Shown piece after piece: positions 1-11,339 of a DNA stretch of 64,000 nt. A model generated the notes under the pieces. That model did not search any database, was not told the DNA's origin, and worked only from the letters and a program-made list of their open reading frames with translations. Within the stretch, counting starts at the first letter, position 1. Every line of letters begins with the position of its first letter. Source of the stretch: Acheta domesticus (lineage: Eukaryota > Arthropoda > Insecta > Orthoptera > Gryllidae); NCBI GenBank assembly GCA_031308135.1, contig JAHLJT010009419.1, forward strand, positions 64,934,723 through 64,998,722. The letters are read 5' to 3'. The translations under genes were made by a program, and so were the position numbers.

Positions 1-548
1 AAAATAAGGGGAAAATGTAATATTCTGATCAGTAAAAGGAAGACGAAAAGCTCCAAAAGTGAGAAATAAGCGAACAGTATTGTTCCAAATGAATTCTTCA
101 GGTGTTCGTGAAAATTAAAGGGAAATAGGTCCAGAAAAACTGTTTTCTTAAATATTATTGTTTCAATGATGAAGTGTCAATTAAGTGCAACTGAAGTTTT
201 TACTGAAAGTTTACAACACTTTACGAATGTTTAAATTCCCCACATACTAACAAAACCAGACCCCACAATTGTGTGCTTAAGAAATTCCATTTCGAAATCG
301 TATCTTTTGTAAACTTGTGAACTGAGTAACATAGCTCAGACGAAAGAAGCTTGGCGATGCAGGAAGCATCTTCTCTCGCTTGAACTGTGAATGCAAAAAA
401 CCCAATAACGCTACCAAGTTATGTTCATATAATTATTCCAATTTTCGTTCGAAATTCCACCAGGCATTGCTAGGGACGCATTGACGTCAACAGAATAAAA
501 AAATCGAGACGAATCATAAAAACGAGAAAAAATTACGGGGGGACAGCT
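1..548. other. AT-rich intergenic sequence
   Basis: No open frame, repeat or RNA gene could be supported here. The stretch is AT-rich and ends against a GC-rich island. Confidence 0.5.
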
Positions 549-1108
549 TTGGTTAGGGGGAGGCGAGTAAAGAGCTTAAGAAGGTGTGTAATATGCTCCA
601 GGCAGCATCCGGCTACAGAGGACCGCGTCTTCTGGGAAATGGAGAGAGCGCCGCCTTCGCCGCTCCCTTCGCCGCCGCCTTCGTCGACGCCGCCCCAGCC
701 TCCGCCGCCTCTTCCACCTCCTCTGCCACTGTCTCGTCGCCGCCGCCTCACTCTCCTCCTTCCCCTCCTCCTTCTCCGCCACCGCTGTTGCCTTAACGGG
801 CCGCGGTGGCGCGAGCGGCGTCTGCTGGCTGCTGGCCGGGCGGTGGGAGGGGGCAGCCGCTGAATATTCATGGAGAGGGAGCCCCTGGTATGCGGCATAC
901 GAGGTCAACGCCTGCTAACGGGGTCGCGAGGACGCGTCTAACCCACTCCCTGACGCCCTCCTCCCACCTGTTCGTGGAGGAGGGAGCGGCTCCTCCCCCT
1001 CCGCGGCCGCCGCTGTCCCACATCCGCCGCGCCCCCTCCCGCCCCCGCCAAGAACGCAGTTCCGGACTCCGCCCGCCCCATCTGGCGCGGCGCTGCCCTC
1101 CGCCCTAG
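549..1108. other. GC/CpG-rich island, possible promoter or 5' exon of an unseen gene
   Basis: This block is strongly GC-rich, with CCG/CCT simple-sequence runs, against an AT-rich background. In this window the proven Osiris exons and promoters also sit in GC-rich islands, so this could be a promoter or first exon. Overlapping open frames exist on both strands, but they are Pro/Ser/Arg low-complexity with no recognisable domain, so I do not call a gene. Confidence 0.35.
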
Positions 1109-1110
1109 GA

Positions 1111-1384
1111 TAGAGTCCCTAGATACAGAGAGTAGCGCAACCACCGCCATTTAATATCCACTTACCCGTCAATCCTGCCTGGCACCAATCAGGAACTGAA
1201 GGGATATTATAACAATTGGTGACATAATGGAGATTTTCATGAATATTAATATTGGTTTTGGGGTAGATTCATGGTTCTCAACATACCGATTACGACAGTG
1301 TTTCCATTTTTCTGTCAACTGGACATAAAATGGCGGGATAGGTGGAACAATGGAATGCGCTACTCTCTGAATCTAGGGACTCTA
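1111..1384. mobile_element. MITE with ~28-bp terminal inverted repeats
   Basis: The left end reads TAGAGTCCCTAGATACAGAG and the right end, reverse-complemented, reads TAGAGTCCCTAGATTCAGAG. The match continues through AGTAGCGC on both sides, with more patchy similarity beyond. The TA at each end may be a TA target duplication, as in Tc1/mariner or related elements. The interior (~200 bp) is AT-rich and non-coding. Superfamily assignment is inference; the inverted repeat is directly visible. Confidence 0.8.
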
Positions 1385-1396
1385 CCCCTTTCCAAA

Positions 1397-2005
1397 GGGA
1401 GGCGACTGCCGCGCTCCGAGTTGCTTTTTTAACTCATTTCCGTAGTACTGCCCTTCATAAACTTCTTTACGCGTTGGTTTAATGTGCGCAGTAACTCGAT
1501 CTCCATCGTCAAACGAAGATGTCCCTGGGAAAAAATGTTGCTGCTGCTGCGTCTCTGAACGGGAAGCGGGGGGACTTGGGTTTCGGCGGATTTTCCACAC
1601 CAGCTAGGTCCTCGACCACCGGCGGATCCAGAGGGGGGACAATGGGGGCTATGGCCTGCCTCAAAAAGCATAGAGTTTTCATCTACCTTCCTTTATTTGT
1701 CAAAATGGAATTAAAGTAATTATTTATGTTCGAATTAAGTAATTATTTAAACGATAATATTGTGTAGTATCATATCTACAGAACATAAATAATATAAAAT
1801 ATAATAACAAATATGTTTATGATTTAACAAAATATACAGTACCCCACCCCCAAATGAATGGCTAGATCCGCCTCTGTCCTCGACACTACCTAGGACCAGC
1901 TGCCGCGCCCCCGCTTCACTTTTTTACTAGTTTCCACAGCACCGCTCTTCATTAACTTCTATAAGCTTTGGTTTAATGTGCAGGGTAACTCACTCTAATT
2001 GGTCA
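1397..2005. repeat. Two diverged ~105-bp direct repeats about 500 bp apart
   Basis: Segments 1397-1505 and 1900-2005 share CTGCCGCGC, a T-rich block, CTTCATAAACTTCT-like sequence and TTTGGTTTAATGTGC in the same order and orientation. This suggests an old local duplication or two copies of one dispersed element. The sequence between is AT-rich with no supported gene. Confidence 0.6.
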
Positions 2006-3650
2006 GTGATGACGACGCCGGGATCAGATGGCTCAGGGAAACAGATGTCGCTGTAGTGTCTCCAATATTTACCGTAATGAAATGATTGAGAAACCGTAAT
2101 GAGTGATTGAGATGAATATGTTTCTTTTCAATACCATAGAAATCGCCAGACCTCGTAGTCCAGAACTTTCAGAACGAAATAATTTGAAACATTTCTTATT
2201 ATGGGCGTCCCGTACCGGGTCGCTCGCCTCCCATTTCTTCGTTCTGGTCAATTCATGCAATGGACAAAAATGGGTTTGTGACATTTTCTCAGAGTTCTCT
2301 CATTTCTTCTGCCTCCTTTTCCATCATTGCTTCATCATAAATCTTACCACATCATAACTCCAAATGGGAGGACGCACGTTTTGATTCGTAGGTGTCGAAA
2401 ATCCCTCATCGAGTCCCAGCAATGATGTATTTTTGGCACTAGCCTAATCGAATTTAGTCGTTTTCTGGAGGAAGATGCTGGCGGCTGGATGCTCTGATCG
2501 TAGTTTTCTGCGGATTCTTCATACGTACTAGGGGAATGCGAGAAAACTACTCTAACAAACGGGGCACGAACCGCGCACGATCTTCTCTTGTCTTCTCCTC
2601 TCGAAACCCACTTGCATGAACTACAGGATCACACTTTTTGGAGAGAAGTCGGGAGCTTAGAGCTGATCCCGGGTGGAGAGGTTCCCTGCTAAGGAGATAC
2701 CTGGAATCGAAAACACCTACAAGTCAACGAGTACGACGGCGCTGAATCTCACATTTTAGCGGAGGAGGAACACAACTATAACCTGGCATTACTACTATAA
2801 CTATAACTATGCAGTGTATGCCAGGTTATGCCAAAGTATTGACGCGCCCAAACTCGAAGGAAGTTCCTCTTTCATTCAACAGTGTACATTAGTTTAGTGT
2901 AAATGATAATTGCGCCTCCCTCGGCGACGGCTAAGGAGCTGTGAACAGCTTTCGATTTCGCGGACGCAAAAGCAATCTATGATTCCATTTTAATTCATTT
3001 TGAAATTTTTTAAAATGCATTTTTAAAAAATAAGTATGAGCGTTCATAAAATGCCAATTCTATGCTTGTTTCTACATTGTTCTTAAATGATATTGAAATA
3101 TAAACACATACATTCCTTTTCAATTTAATGTTCAGGTCCAAAAAGTACTCTTAACACGAAATTCATCGTCAAACAAAATTTGGGCTCCGTCAAAGAAACG
3201 TAGTATTTAGAGTAAACATAAAAATCGTACATCATTGAATCAACCCCTTGGAATTCGTGTTAACGAGGGTTTACTGTAAGTCTTTCTAATGTGAGAGGAT
3301 CATTCACGGTAAGAGGATTAAATAAGTGTACTTTTCGACGTCCGGGTAACAATCTCATGAATCCAAAATCACAGTGAGTTCACATTTACTAAATGAGTGA
3401 TGGTTTCTTTGTTATACCTTGCATTCTTGTTGGGGACTTGCTTGGTAAATTAAAACTTAGGCTCTTGTAAGTAAATGTCTATATTGAATATGTAAGTGTT
3501 CAAAGATACATGAAAGATTACAAAAATATAGTACACAGTGAGAAAAGTTACAAAAATATTGTGAATATTTTGAATTTTTAAAGAATAATTTAGTATTCCG
3601 CTGAAATATACTTTTCTATAGGTACAATTTTTTGTGTTTTTAGTTCGTGT
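2006..3650. other. Intergenic, no gene seen; small hairpin at 2778-2829
   Basis: No coding region is supported. A 12-bp perfect inverted repeat, ATAACCTGGCAT at 2778-2789 and ATGCCAGGTTAT at 2818-2829, flanks a CTATAA-repeat loop. The remainder is AT-rich single-copy-looking sequence. Confidence 0.4.
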
Positions 3651-3658
3651 GTGAGCAG

Positions 3659-3660
<2 letters not shown>

Positions 3661-3697
<37 letters not shown>
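3661..3697. repeat. (GT)n microsatellite
   Basis: A nearly uninterrupted run of TG dinucleotides. It creates a spurious Cys/Val-rich open frame that is not a gene. Confidence 0.9.
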
Positions 3698-3698
<1 letters not shown>

Positions 3699-3849
3699 AT
3701 GTGTTTGTTCGTCCGTATATGGTCGAGAGAGCGCGCTCTTCGTTCTCTACGAGGCACGTACGGACAGGTGTGCCGTAAACAGTCGATTTGTACAAGGGAG
3801 CTTATGCTAGACGACTTTAATGTTTACCATTTCCCTCGGTAGGTCGCTC

Positions 3850-4660
3850 GCTTCTTTGCAGTCAGTCTCCTTCAGTCGCGCCGTGCCGAGAAAAGAGCGT
3901 TTCTCCGTCCGCCTTCCACTTCTCCTATTTCTCCTCCATCCCATGTACAGCAGGTGACTCACACTCACCTAGATGAAGCCGCCTCACCGCCTAGCTTCTC
4001 CCCCTCCTCCCCCTCCTCCCCCTCCTCCTCCTTCGCGCCTTAGGCCGCCCCATCACCTCGTTCCCCGACGCAGGGCCGCTTTCTCTTTCTGTATATTCTC
4101 CCCGGCTCGAGCGGGGGCTTCGCTTTCTACTTTGGACAACTTTTTAGCTCCGCCGTAAAAAGAGGTCGCCGGATGGTGCCTGAACACCGCCATCGCCGCC
4201 GCCGCAGCCTCAAGTGGGTTACCCGGATTCCGCTCCGCGTCGTCGCTCCACTCTGCTCCGCGCCACGCCGCTCCGCTCCGCGCGCTCGTGCCCTTGATTC
4301 CGGCTCGGCTCGGTGGTTTCTCCAGTGCCGCATTCTTGGACCGGTCGCTCGTCGGAGGGAGCGGTGGGGGAGGATTGCTGTCGTGCTCCCCCACCACGCG
4401 CCCGCCGCCAGCCAATGAACTCGCGGAGGTCGCGGGCTGGTCGCGCGCCGCTGGCCTCCTTCCGCGCCTGCGCCAAGGTGAAGGCCTCGCGCCTGCGCAG
4501 TGCTCAGAGGCCGGCGTGACGCGCCCGGCGGAGCAACGGCCGAACGCCGCGCGCGGGACGATGAACCGGCGCCACTCTGCGCGCGCCCTTGGGCTGCGGA
4601 GGCCGCGCGCTGCCATTCACGGTCCTGGGCGAGGCGGTCGTTGGCCCTTTGCGTGCAGTG
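3850..4660. other. GC/CpG-rich island, possible promoter region
   Basis: This dense CpG-rich block contains CTCCCC/CTCCTC repeats (about 3998-4032) and a GCCAAT motif near 4410. Open frames on both strands are Arg/Ala/Pro-rich and show no domain. It ends where the ~190-240-bp tandem array begins. It may be an unannotated promoter, but no exon can be defined from sequence alone. Confidence 0.35.
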
Positions 4661-5111
4661 CTTCTCGTTCCTTCTTCTTTATTTTAACATGTCTTGGAAT
4701 AGAACCTTTCGATAAGCTATTCTTATTTTAGTCAACAAATGTTGAGATTGACAGGTTGTAACGTTAGTTGGTAACTGTCTCCAGCTACCATGGCAATTTA
4801 GTCAGTACGTCAGCGGGCTGCGCGGCCAATCAGGGTCCAGGAGCAATGTGGTTGTTTTATCTTTGCGCACAGTGCTCTCGTTCCTTTTTCTCCTTTTTTA
4901 TTTTCATTTGTCTGTAATCGGAACTTCTTGATAAGGTCTTATTTTGATTAACAAATATTGAAACTAAGAAGTAGTATTAATTAGAAACTATCTTGGCGTT
5001 CCTATCTTGGCGTGGCCTAACTATCTATCCGTACGTCGGCGGGCTGCGGGAGCCATTAACTGTTCAGAGACAATATGTTCTTTTTCTCTTTGCTTCGGTG
5101 TTTAGTTCCTT

Positions 5112-5162
5112 CTTCTTCTTCGTCTTCTTCTTCTTCATCTTCTTCTGCTTCTTCTTCTTTAT
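5112..5162. repeat. (TTC)n microsatellite
   Basis: An imperfect TTC trinucleotide run inside the third unit of the tandem array, an expansion of the pyrimidine tract found in every unit. Confidence 0.85.
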
Positions 5163-5517
5163 TTTAATTTGTCTATTAGCCGAACATCTCGAATAAGCTA
5201 TTTTTACTTTAGTCAACAAAAGTGGAGATTGAGAGGCAATAGATAAAACTATCTGCAGCAACCTTGGTTTTTAGCCTTACGTTGGCGGGCATTCACGGAT
5301 CAGGGACTAGGTTTCGTACTTCTTACGCGTACATTGCTTCTTTATTTAATTTGTCTATTAGAACCTTTCAAAAAAGCAATTCTTATTTTGGGCAACAAAT
5401 GTTGAGGTTTAGATGTTGTAGCATTAATTAGAAACTATCTTGGCTTCTTAGTCCATACGTTGACGAGCTGCTTGGAACCATTCACGGTTCAGGGGGAAGG
5501 TTTCGTATTCCCTAGGC

Positions 5518-5751
5518 CAGTGGTGTCAAGGTCCTCTACTGGTGGCAGTAGCTCGCCTCGTGGCATCGTAGCATGCCACGAGCTTCCCTGCGCAACTAGC
5601 GTCGAGAAAGGAAACTATTAGTAACCCCGCCGTTTTACAATAGGAACGGCGTTGTCTCTGGTGGCGGGGTAATGAACTACGTGGAAGGTCGATTTCGTCG
5701 TGGCACTAGTGCCAAGGACTCCTGCTCGTTGCATCAACCTTGACAACACTG
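5518..5751. mobile_element. hAT-type MITE, copy 1, with perfect 8-bp target duplication
   Basis: The 234-bp element starts CAGTGGTGTCAAGGTC and ends with the inverted CGACCTTGACAACACTG-type sequence (here ACCTTGACAACACTG). It is bounded by a perfect 8-bp duplication CCCTAGGC at 5510-5517 and 5752-5759. The CAGTG terminus and 8-bp duplication are the hallmarks of the hAT superfamily. It is non-coding and GC-richer than its surroundings. A homologous copy lies at 56188-56422. It inserted into a unit of the tandem array, so it is younger than the array. Confidence 0.9.
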
Positions 5752-7799
5752 CCCTAGGCGTACAGTGCTTTTTTATTTCTTCTTCTTGTTCCTCTTCTCA
5801 TTTTTATTACTATTCTTCTTCTCCTTCCCTCTATTGTAAATCAGCTATTAGCATAACCTCTCGAATAAGTTATTCTTCCTATGACAATCATCTTGCACAA
5901 TTCGTATGTATTCCGCTGTCCGGGTGCCGCCGCGTCGAAATCTCTGATGCCAGGGTACATCCTTCGACGCTCGGACACAGCAGACAATCGAAAGCATTCG
6001 CGTGAGTCTTACTGCGGAAGACTTTGACTATAATACAGCTTAATTTCACTCACGTTTTTATTATTAACGTGTAGAGTATTTTGAGTTTCGATTTTCTTTC
6101 ATTTATTATTTAACTTTTAAAATAGCTTAAAGAGACTGATCAAACCATTGTGCTCATCAATTTACCTTTGAGAGGTTGTAACAACTTCATTTATCAGAAA
6201 TGATCTCCAGCATCCGTGGCTTCTTAGCTCGTATGTTCACGGACTGTGGAGAGCCATTCACAGTTCACAGGCAATGTTTGGTAATCTCTTTCAGTACAGA
6301 GGTTCTTTTTACTTCTTTTATTTTAATTGGTTTCAAGCAGAACCTATCGAATATGTTATTCTTATGTTGGTGAACATGCACAATTTCACTCACATTTCGT
6401 ATTACTTATTCTTTGAGTAGACTCCTTTGCTCCTTTCTTTCTTATTTCTCTTTTATTCAGATACTGAAATTCCTTAAACGGACTGACTAAAACGAAGAGT
6501 TGAGATTGAAAAGTTTAAGCGAATTCATTTCTTTGGAACAATCACCAGCAGATTGTGCAAAGCTATTCGTATCTCTGTAGCTGTATATCATATTAACTTT
6601 GCTTACAATACACTTTTTCGTTCGCTCTTTTCATTGCAATTGGTATCTGGGCAAAACCTCTAGATTGAAGCATTCTTATATTGGTGAAGACATATCTTTT
6701 GGGTGACATTTTTAATTCCCATTGCATAGGTGTTTTAGTTTTATTTTTCTTAAAAATATTTGATTAAGATTCCGAAATTGCTCAAGCTATCTGACCACAT
6801 ATCTTGTTGAGAGTTGCTAGGTTATATTTTAAAAAAAATACACGATCTCTGTATAGAACCAACTGTTGGTGCGATGATATTTATATTTCATTTAAAAATG
6901 ATTGATATTCCCTTTGCGTAGAGACTTCGTTAATAATATTATTTTCTGATTAATTTAGTTGGCTTCTGAATATCGCGTTCTTACACCAATCTATTACAAA
7001 GTACTTATGTCATATGGCGTTCATAATATTTCATGAGTAAGCTCTCACAAACCCAATCCGCAGGGTAGTTTGGGTTTCTTTTTATCATTTTCTTCGTTTT
7101 CAATGGTTTCTTTGATACTCTGAAAAAAATCAATTCGGTGTTTTATTTCACTCATATTTTGTCTGTGCACAAGAGGAGTGATACAAAAATCCTGATTATT
7201 GCTGTTCGATTCCTTTGTTTGCTTCCTTCTTTAGTAATTCACCATTGAAACTTTTCTGCTTATTGATTTTATACCAATTTTTTAAAGTTTAATTTATATC
7301 AATATAAATGATATCATAGGCATATATCATATACAAATCATATCAAAATATCATCTTATACAAATATCATTAATGGGTCTGTAGCTTTTGAAGGCATTTA
7401 CATTTTAGGAGCAATGTTTCATATTCCCTTTGCGCATAATGCTACTTTTTCTTTCTTGTTCATTTTCTGTCAATTCTTTTCGTTAATTTATTATTGATCA
7501 TTTACTCCACAAAACGCCATTTTTATGCCTGGAATACCTCATTACTTCATTCTTATCTAGAAGTAATGTTTCATTTCTTAACAAGACGTTCGTTTGTTTC
7601 TTCATTTCTTTTTATTTCTTTTATTCGGCACCTGCTCTATCTCCATGTCATTTATAAACGGAACTTCCTGAACTCAAAGGCTGTTACCTTGCGTCATTGC
7701 AGTTACAGTTTCAGATACATCGTCTCATCCTTGTTTTCTTCCTGTATTTTGTATTTTTATTTTTAAATATTCGAAAGTTAACTCTGTTTGGAAACTCTT

Positions 7800-10180
7800 G
7801 AGCACTGTATTTTTACGTAAGTCGAACTATGTGAATTTCCTTATATTTCAGGAACAAGATTCTAAATTTTCACGTCATTTAAGTGAGTGTTTACATTAAG
7901 TGAGAGTTCCCTAAAGATAATATGCGTGAAGCGGAGGCTCGTGATGTAATGGCTAAGATACGCTCATTCCACTCTAGCCCGGACTGTTGATCCCCTGCCA
8001 ATCCATTTGGAAATTTTGGTTGATAAAATGAGCTTTCTTCCGATTTAATTGGGTTTCTCTCCTTCTCCTGCCTCACTTTTCACGATTCCTCCCTCATCAT
8101 TCACCTCATCACCATGATTACTAACATATTCTCATTAGTTCATAACTCAAGGGTCTCATTTTTTCTCAGCAGCTAAAGCGCCGTTAAATTCACTAAACTA
8201 TGAAATAATACACTTCGGACGTGCCATTTCTCTGTGAGGCTGTTTTAGACATGAACATCATTGAAGTTAACGTGCAGCATTTTTATTTTTAATTCTGATA
8301 GGTAGGGCGATTGGGGTCTGACTTAATTTGTCACTCAAACCAAGTAAATATCTCGTAAAGCCAACGTACTGGAACGCCCGAACAATTTATTTTAACAAAA
8401 CTAAAAAAGAAATGTCATTTTCAAAAAACAAAGTGTAATTCAGTCGAATAAGAATTTAGTTTTACGGAAGACATAAATTAACTTACAAACGTTTCACTGA
8501 CTTTGCAATAAGAGCATACTCAATTTCTATACAATCTTCATTTCGATTTGTATTAATGCTGCTGCCAGATTTTTGAATTCACACACTTTTTGTCAAAAGA
8601 TAAACAAATTCTCAAGATATAATATTTTAACTACCTTTTAGATATAATCTGTACGATTCATTACGCATGACAGATCCTCTTTCGGAAAAAAATTAACTTA
8701 AGCCAATGAGTATAATAATAGGTAACAAGCGCATCCATGCGGACATTTTCTGCTCTTGTTGTTCAAAACAGCTTGTTACCTGCCTTCTAACGGAAGTGTC
8801 GTCAGCATTTAAAGGTACTGTATTATCGGAGATCATTCTAATATTGCAATTTGGCTGAGCTTTTATTAACAAACAGAAGCTGAAAGCTGTGCGGTATAAA
8901 AATATCACAAAATATCAGAAAATGTGAAATTCTAAACCCATATAATATCCACCCGTGCTTCACAGTGAATATACCCAGAAGAGTTAACGAAAACGTAATA
9001 AAAGGTTCAAGGCTCATTTCGTAAATTACAATCTAATTCCGAGAGTCTGGTGACTTTCAAGCCTGCGGTTGAAGACCTAGGGCGCGCCAGTTTCGAATAC
9101 GCTTTATTGACGATAACTATTTGACTTTTTTTCTTCTTCTCGTTCGGTAATTGTGCCTTTCAGTATTTTGTGAATTTTTATGTTTTACACAAAACATTTA
9201 GGCGTATAACCTCTCACTCTTTTAGATCACCACATTCTAATTTATAAAATTTCATACACATATTTCTAACATACACAATTTATAAACTATACACATCTAT
9301 ACATTATTAGATCTAGAGACTCCACATAAATACATTACAAAATTACATTTACATTCATAGGTTGAAAATTTACACATTTAAACACATAATTATACCTGCA
9401 GTCATTATTTATTATCTAGGAAGTTTTACCATATCGTTCGGATGACATGAACGTATTCTCTTAGGATTGTTTAATGTTTTCCCCATTGTAAATTTTGTGC
9501 TAGAAGAAGACGATGAAAGAGTGTAAAAAATATTGCCCCAGTTTGTTGTTACATATTCGATTAAGGGTTCTATTTGAAGTTTTTTTAATATGTGCGTTGA
9601 ATGAGCCAATCGACAACTGTTAACTGCAATTTATACATCAGTGCGTTAATGAAATATTCCTTTTTTTTCAGAAGCTTAGTTAAAAATTATTCTCGGTTCA
9701 ATTTCACCCAAACTTACCCCTCTGGTTGCATGTTGCATTCACCTCTTACAAACTATGATCCGACCAGTTCTCTTCTACGCTTCCCCTATGAGCCTAGGCT
9801 ATCGAATCCAATTGTCTAAAAATATCATCCGTACCTTTACTAAAGCACCTATGTTTATTGTACTTCTCATAGTACGTCACACAGTTCTTAACTCTTTTTG
9901 GCGATAAATATATAAATAAGTACCAAAGTCCTAATTACATAATGAATTAGATATTACTCCAATCTCCGTTCTTTCTACCCCGTATACTCTCACTTCTATC
10001 CGAAAATTCAAAGGGTAACTTCAACAGTACATTGCAAAATTGGCAAAAAAGTTCACATCCTAAACGAGTAAAAAGAAAACTCCGTCAGTTTTTTTTTTAT
10101 CCACTATAATTGACATTCATCCAATGTGGCTTTCCACAGATTTAACTCAAATAACCATCAATTTATGAAATCAAATATCA
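7800..10180. other. Intergenic, no gene seen
   Basis: AT-rich sequence with no supported coding region. A tRNA-like stretch near 7940-8010 was considered as a SINE head but its B box is too poor to call. Nothing else structured is visible. Confidence 0.4.
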
Positions 10181-10183
10181 AAA

Positions 10184-10303
10184 ATTCTGTGAATCTACAA
10201 CCAATAATGTTGCCGGCTTCAAAAGATCTTATGACCAAATAAAAATAAATAAAAAAACGTTTGTTTTATTCATTGTTGTCAGTTTTGTAGATTCACAGAA
10301 AAT
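10184..10303. mobile_element. Small TIR element or hairpin
   Basis: ATTCTGTGAATCTACAA at 10184-10200 is matched in inverted orientation by TTGTAGATTCACAGAAAAT at 10285-10303, across an interior of about 85 bp. It is probably a very short MITE or the fused ends of a deleted DNA transposon. No target duplication is clear. Confidence 0.55.
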
Positions 10304-10639
10304 GAGGTACATTTTAGACTAAATAAAATGCCAAGTGTGTCAGACACTGTATTTTAGATAGCCTTACAGCAATTAATTTTCACCTATACTAATATTTTAA
10401 TTGGGCACTAGAAACCGGGTGTTTATTTTTCGCCGAAGATGAGACGCTGGTTGCCTCAGCCATCGAGCCCTCGTTTCCACGGGGATTTGTCAACATGGGC
10501 CCCGTTCGTCCGGCGCGTTCGTCGTTCGGCGCGACTGTCCAATAACACCCGAGAGCGTTCAACTGTGCATCATAAAAAGTTATTTGAAGCAGAGAATATT
10601 TCTTTACAACACCTTCGTTCGTTTTAAGTTTGCTAGTAA

Positions 10640-11185
10640 GTGTCGCAAGAGGTTTATCAACAAATTTCCGGGCGTGAATATTCCACATCGGTTGACAATT
10701 TTGAAGTTTGTAAAGAAACTTCACACCCAGGGAATTTTAATTAACAAATAAAAATATCGAATGCGCCATATCTTGACAGAAGAGGGGGTGAACGAATTCT
10801 CTGCCAGATTACAACAATCACCAATAAAATCTTTGAGGCGTCTAAGGTTACTTTCAACAGGATTCGGCAACTGCTCACACTGCTATTCGAATCAAGAACG
10901 TTTTAAATAATGTTTATAGTGGCGATTGAATAATTAGTCGTGGGTTATGGCTTCCTAGATCACCTGATCTGACATTTTCCTTTAGGGGGGGAATTGAAAG
11001 GTCAGGTGTATGCAGAAAACCCGCATTCGGAGGAAGAGCTCCGGCGCTCTATTGAAGAGAAAATTGCAGGAATTCTTGGAGACTTGCTTCAAAGGGTAAA
11101 TCAGAATATTTTTTTCGGAGGTGCCAAGAATGCATTCGAGCCGAAGGACACCGTTTTCAGCATCTTCTTTAACGTAAGATAAACG
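10640..11185 (+). pseudogene. Mariner-type DNA transposase relic
   Basis: Three frames carry pieces of an insect mariner-type transposase in the right order. First is an N-terminal helix-turn-helix-like piece (KCRKRFINKFPGV..IPHR, about 10640-10740), then a RLQQSPIKSLRR-like piece, then the catalytic-core motif YFQQDSATAHTA near 10852-10890. Last comes the C-terminal VYAENPHSEEELRRSIEEKI, about 11010-11070, which normally follows the WPPRSPDL/DFFLWG segment; that segment is only blurred here. Much of the DDE core is deleted and frameshifts separate the pieces, so it cannot be functional. No terminal repeats could be fixed. Confidence 0.75.
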
Positions 11186-11339
11186 CAACAACCGTTGTCG
11201 AGTGTCACCATGAGAGTGGAGTCAGCGATTCGCTGGGCGAATGGGTCTTCGACAGCCCGGCTGAGGCGGCCCGAATCTTCGGCGAACTGAACACTGCATA
11301 GTAAAGACCTACTATAATACCTGATGAGGTCAGACAAAA

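Larger units (their letters stand above)
4612..7460 (+). repeat. Degenerate tandem array, unit about 190-240 bp
   Basis: Successive units start with a CCATTCACGGTTCAGGG-like block, near 4612, 4827, 5053, 5290, 5478 and 6252. Each then carries a T/C-rich stretch, TTGTCTATTAG...AACCTTTCGA, TTCTTATTTTAGTCAACAAA, GTTGAGATTGAGAGGTTGTA, and a CTATCTTGG...GTACGTCGGCGGGCTGC end. Units are clear up to about 5480 and weaken steadily to the right, with fragments near 6160-6720 and 7376-7460. The unit at 5478 is split by a MITE (5518-5751). Unit boundaries to the right are approximate. Confidence 0.75.

Noticed and set aside
7925..8120. Possible tRNA-derived SINE head
   Set aside because: GTGATGTAATGGCTAAGATA looks A-box-like, but the B-box position (GGACTGTTGATCCCC) is poor and no second copy was recognised.
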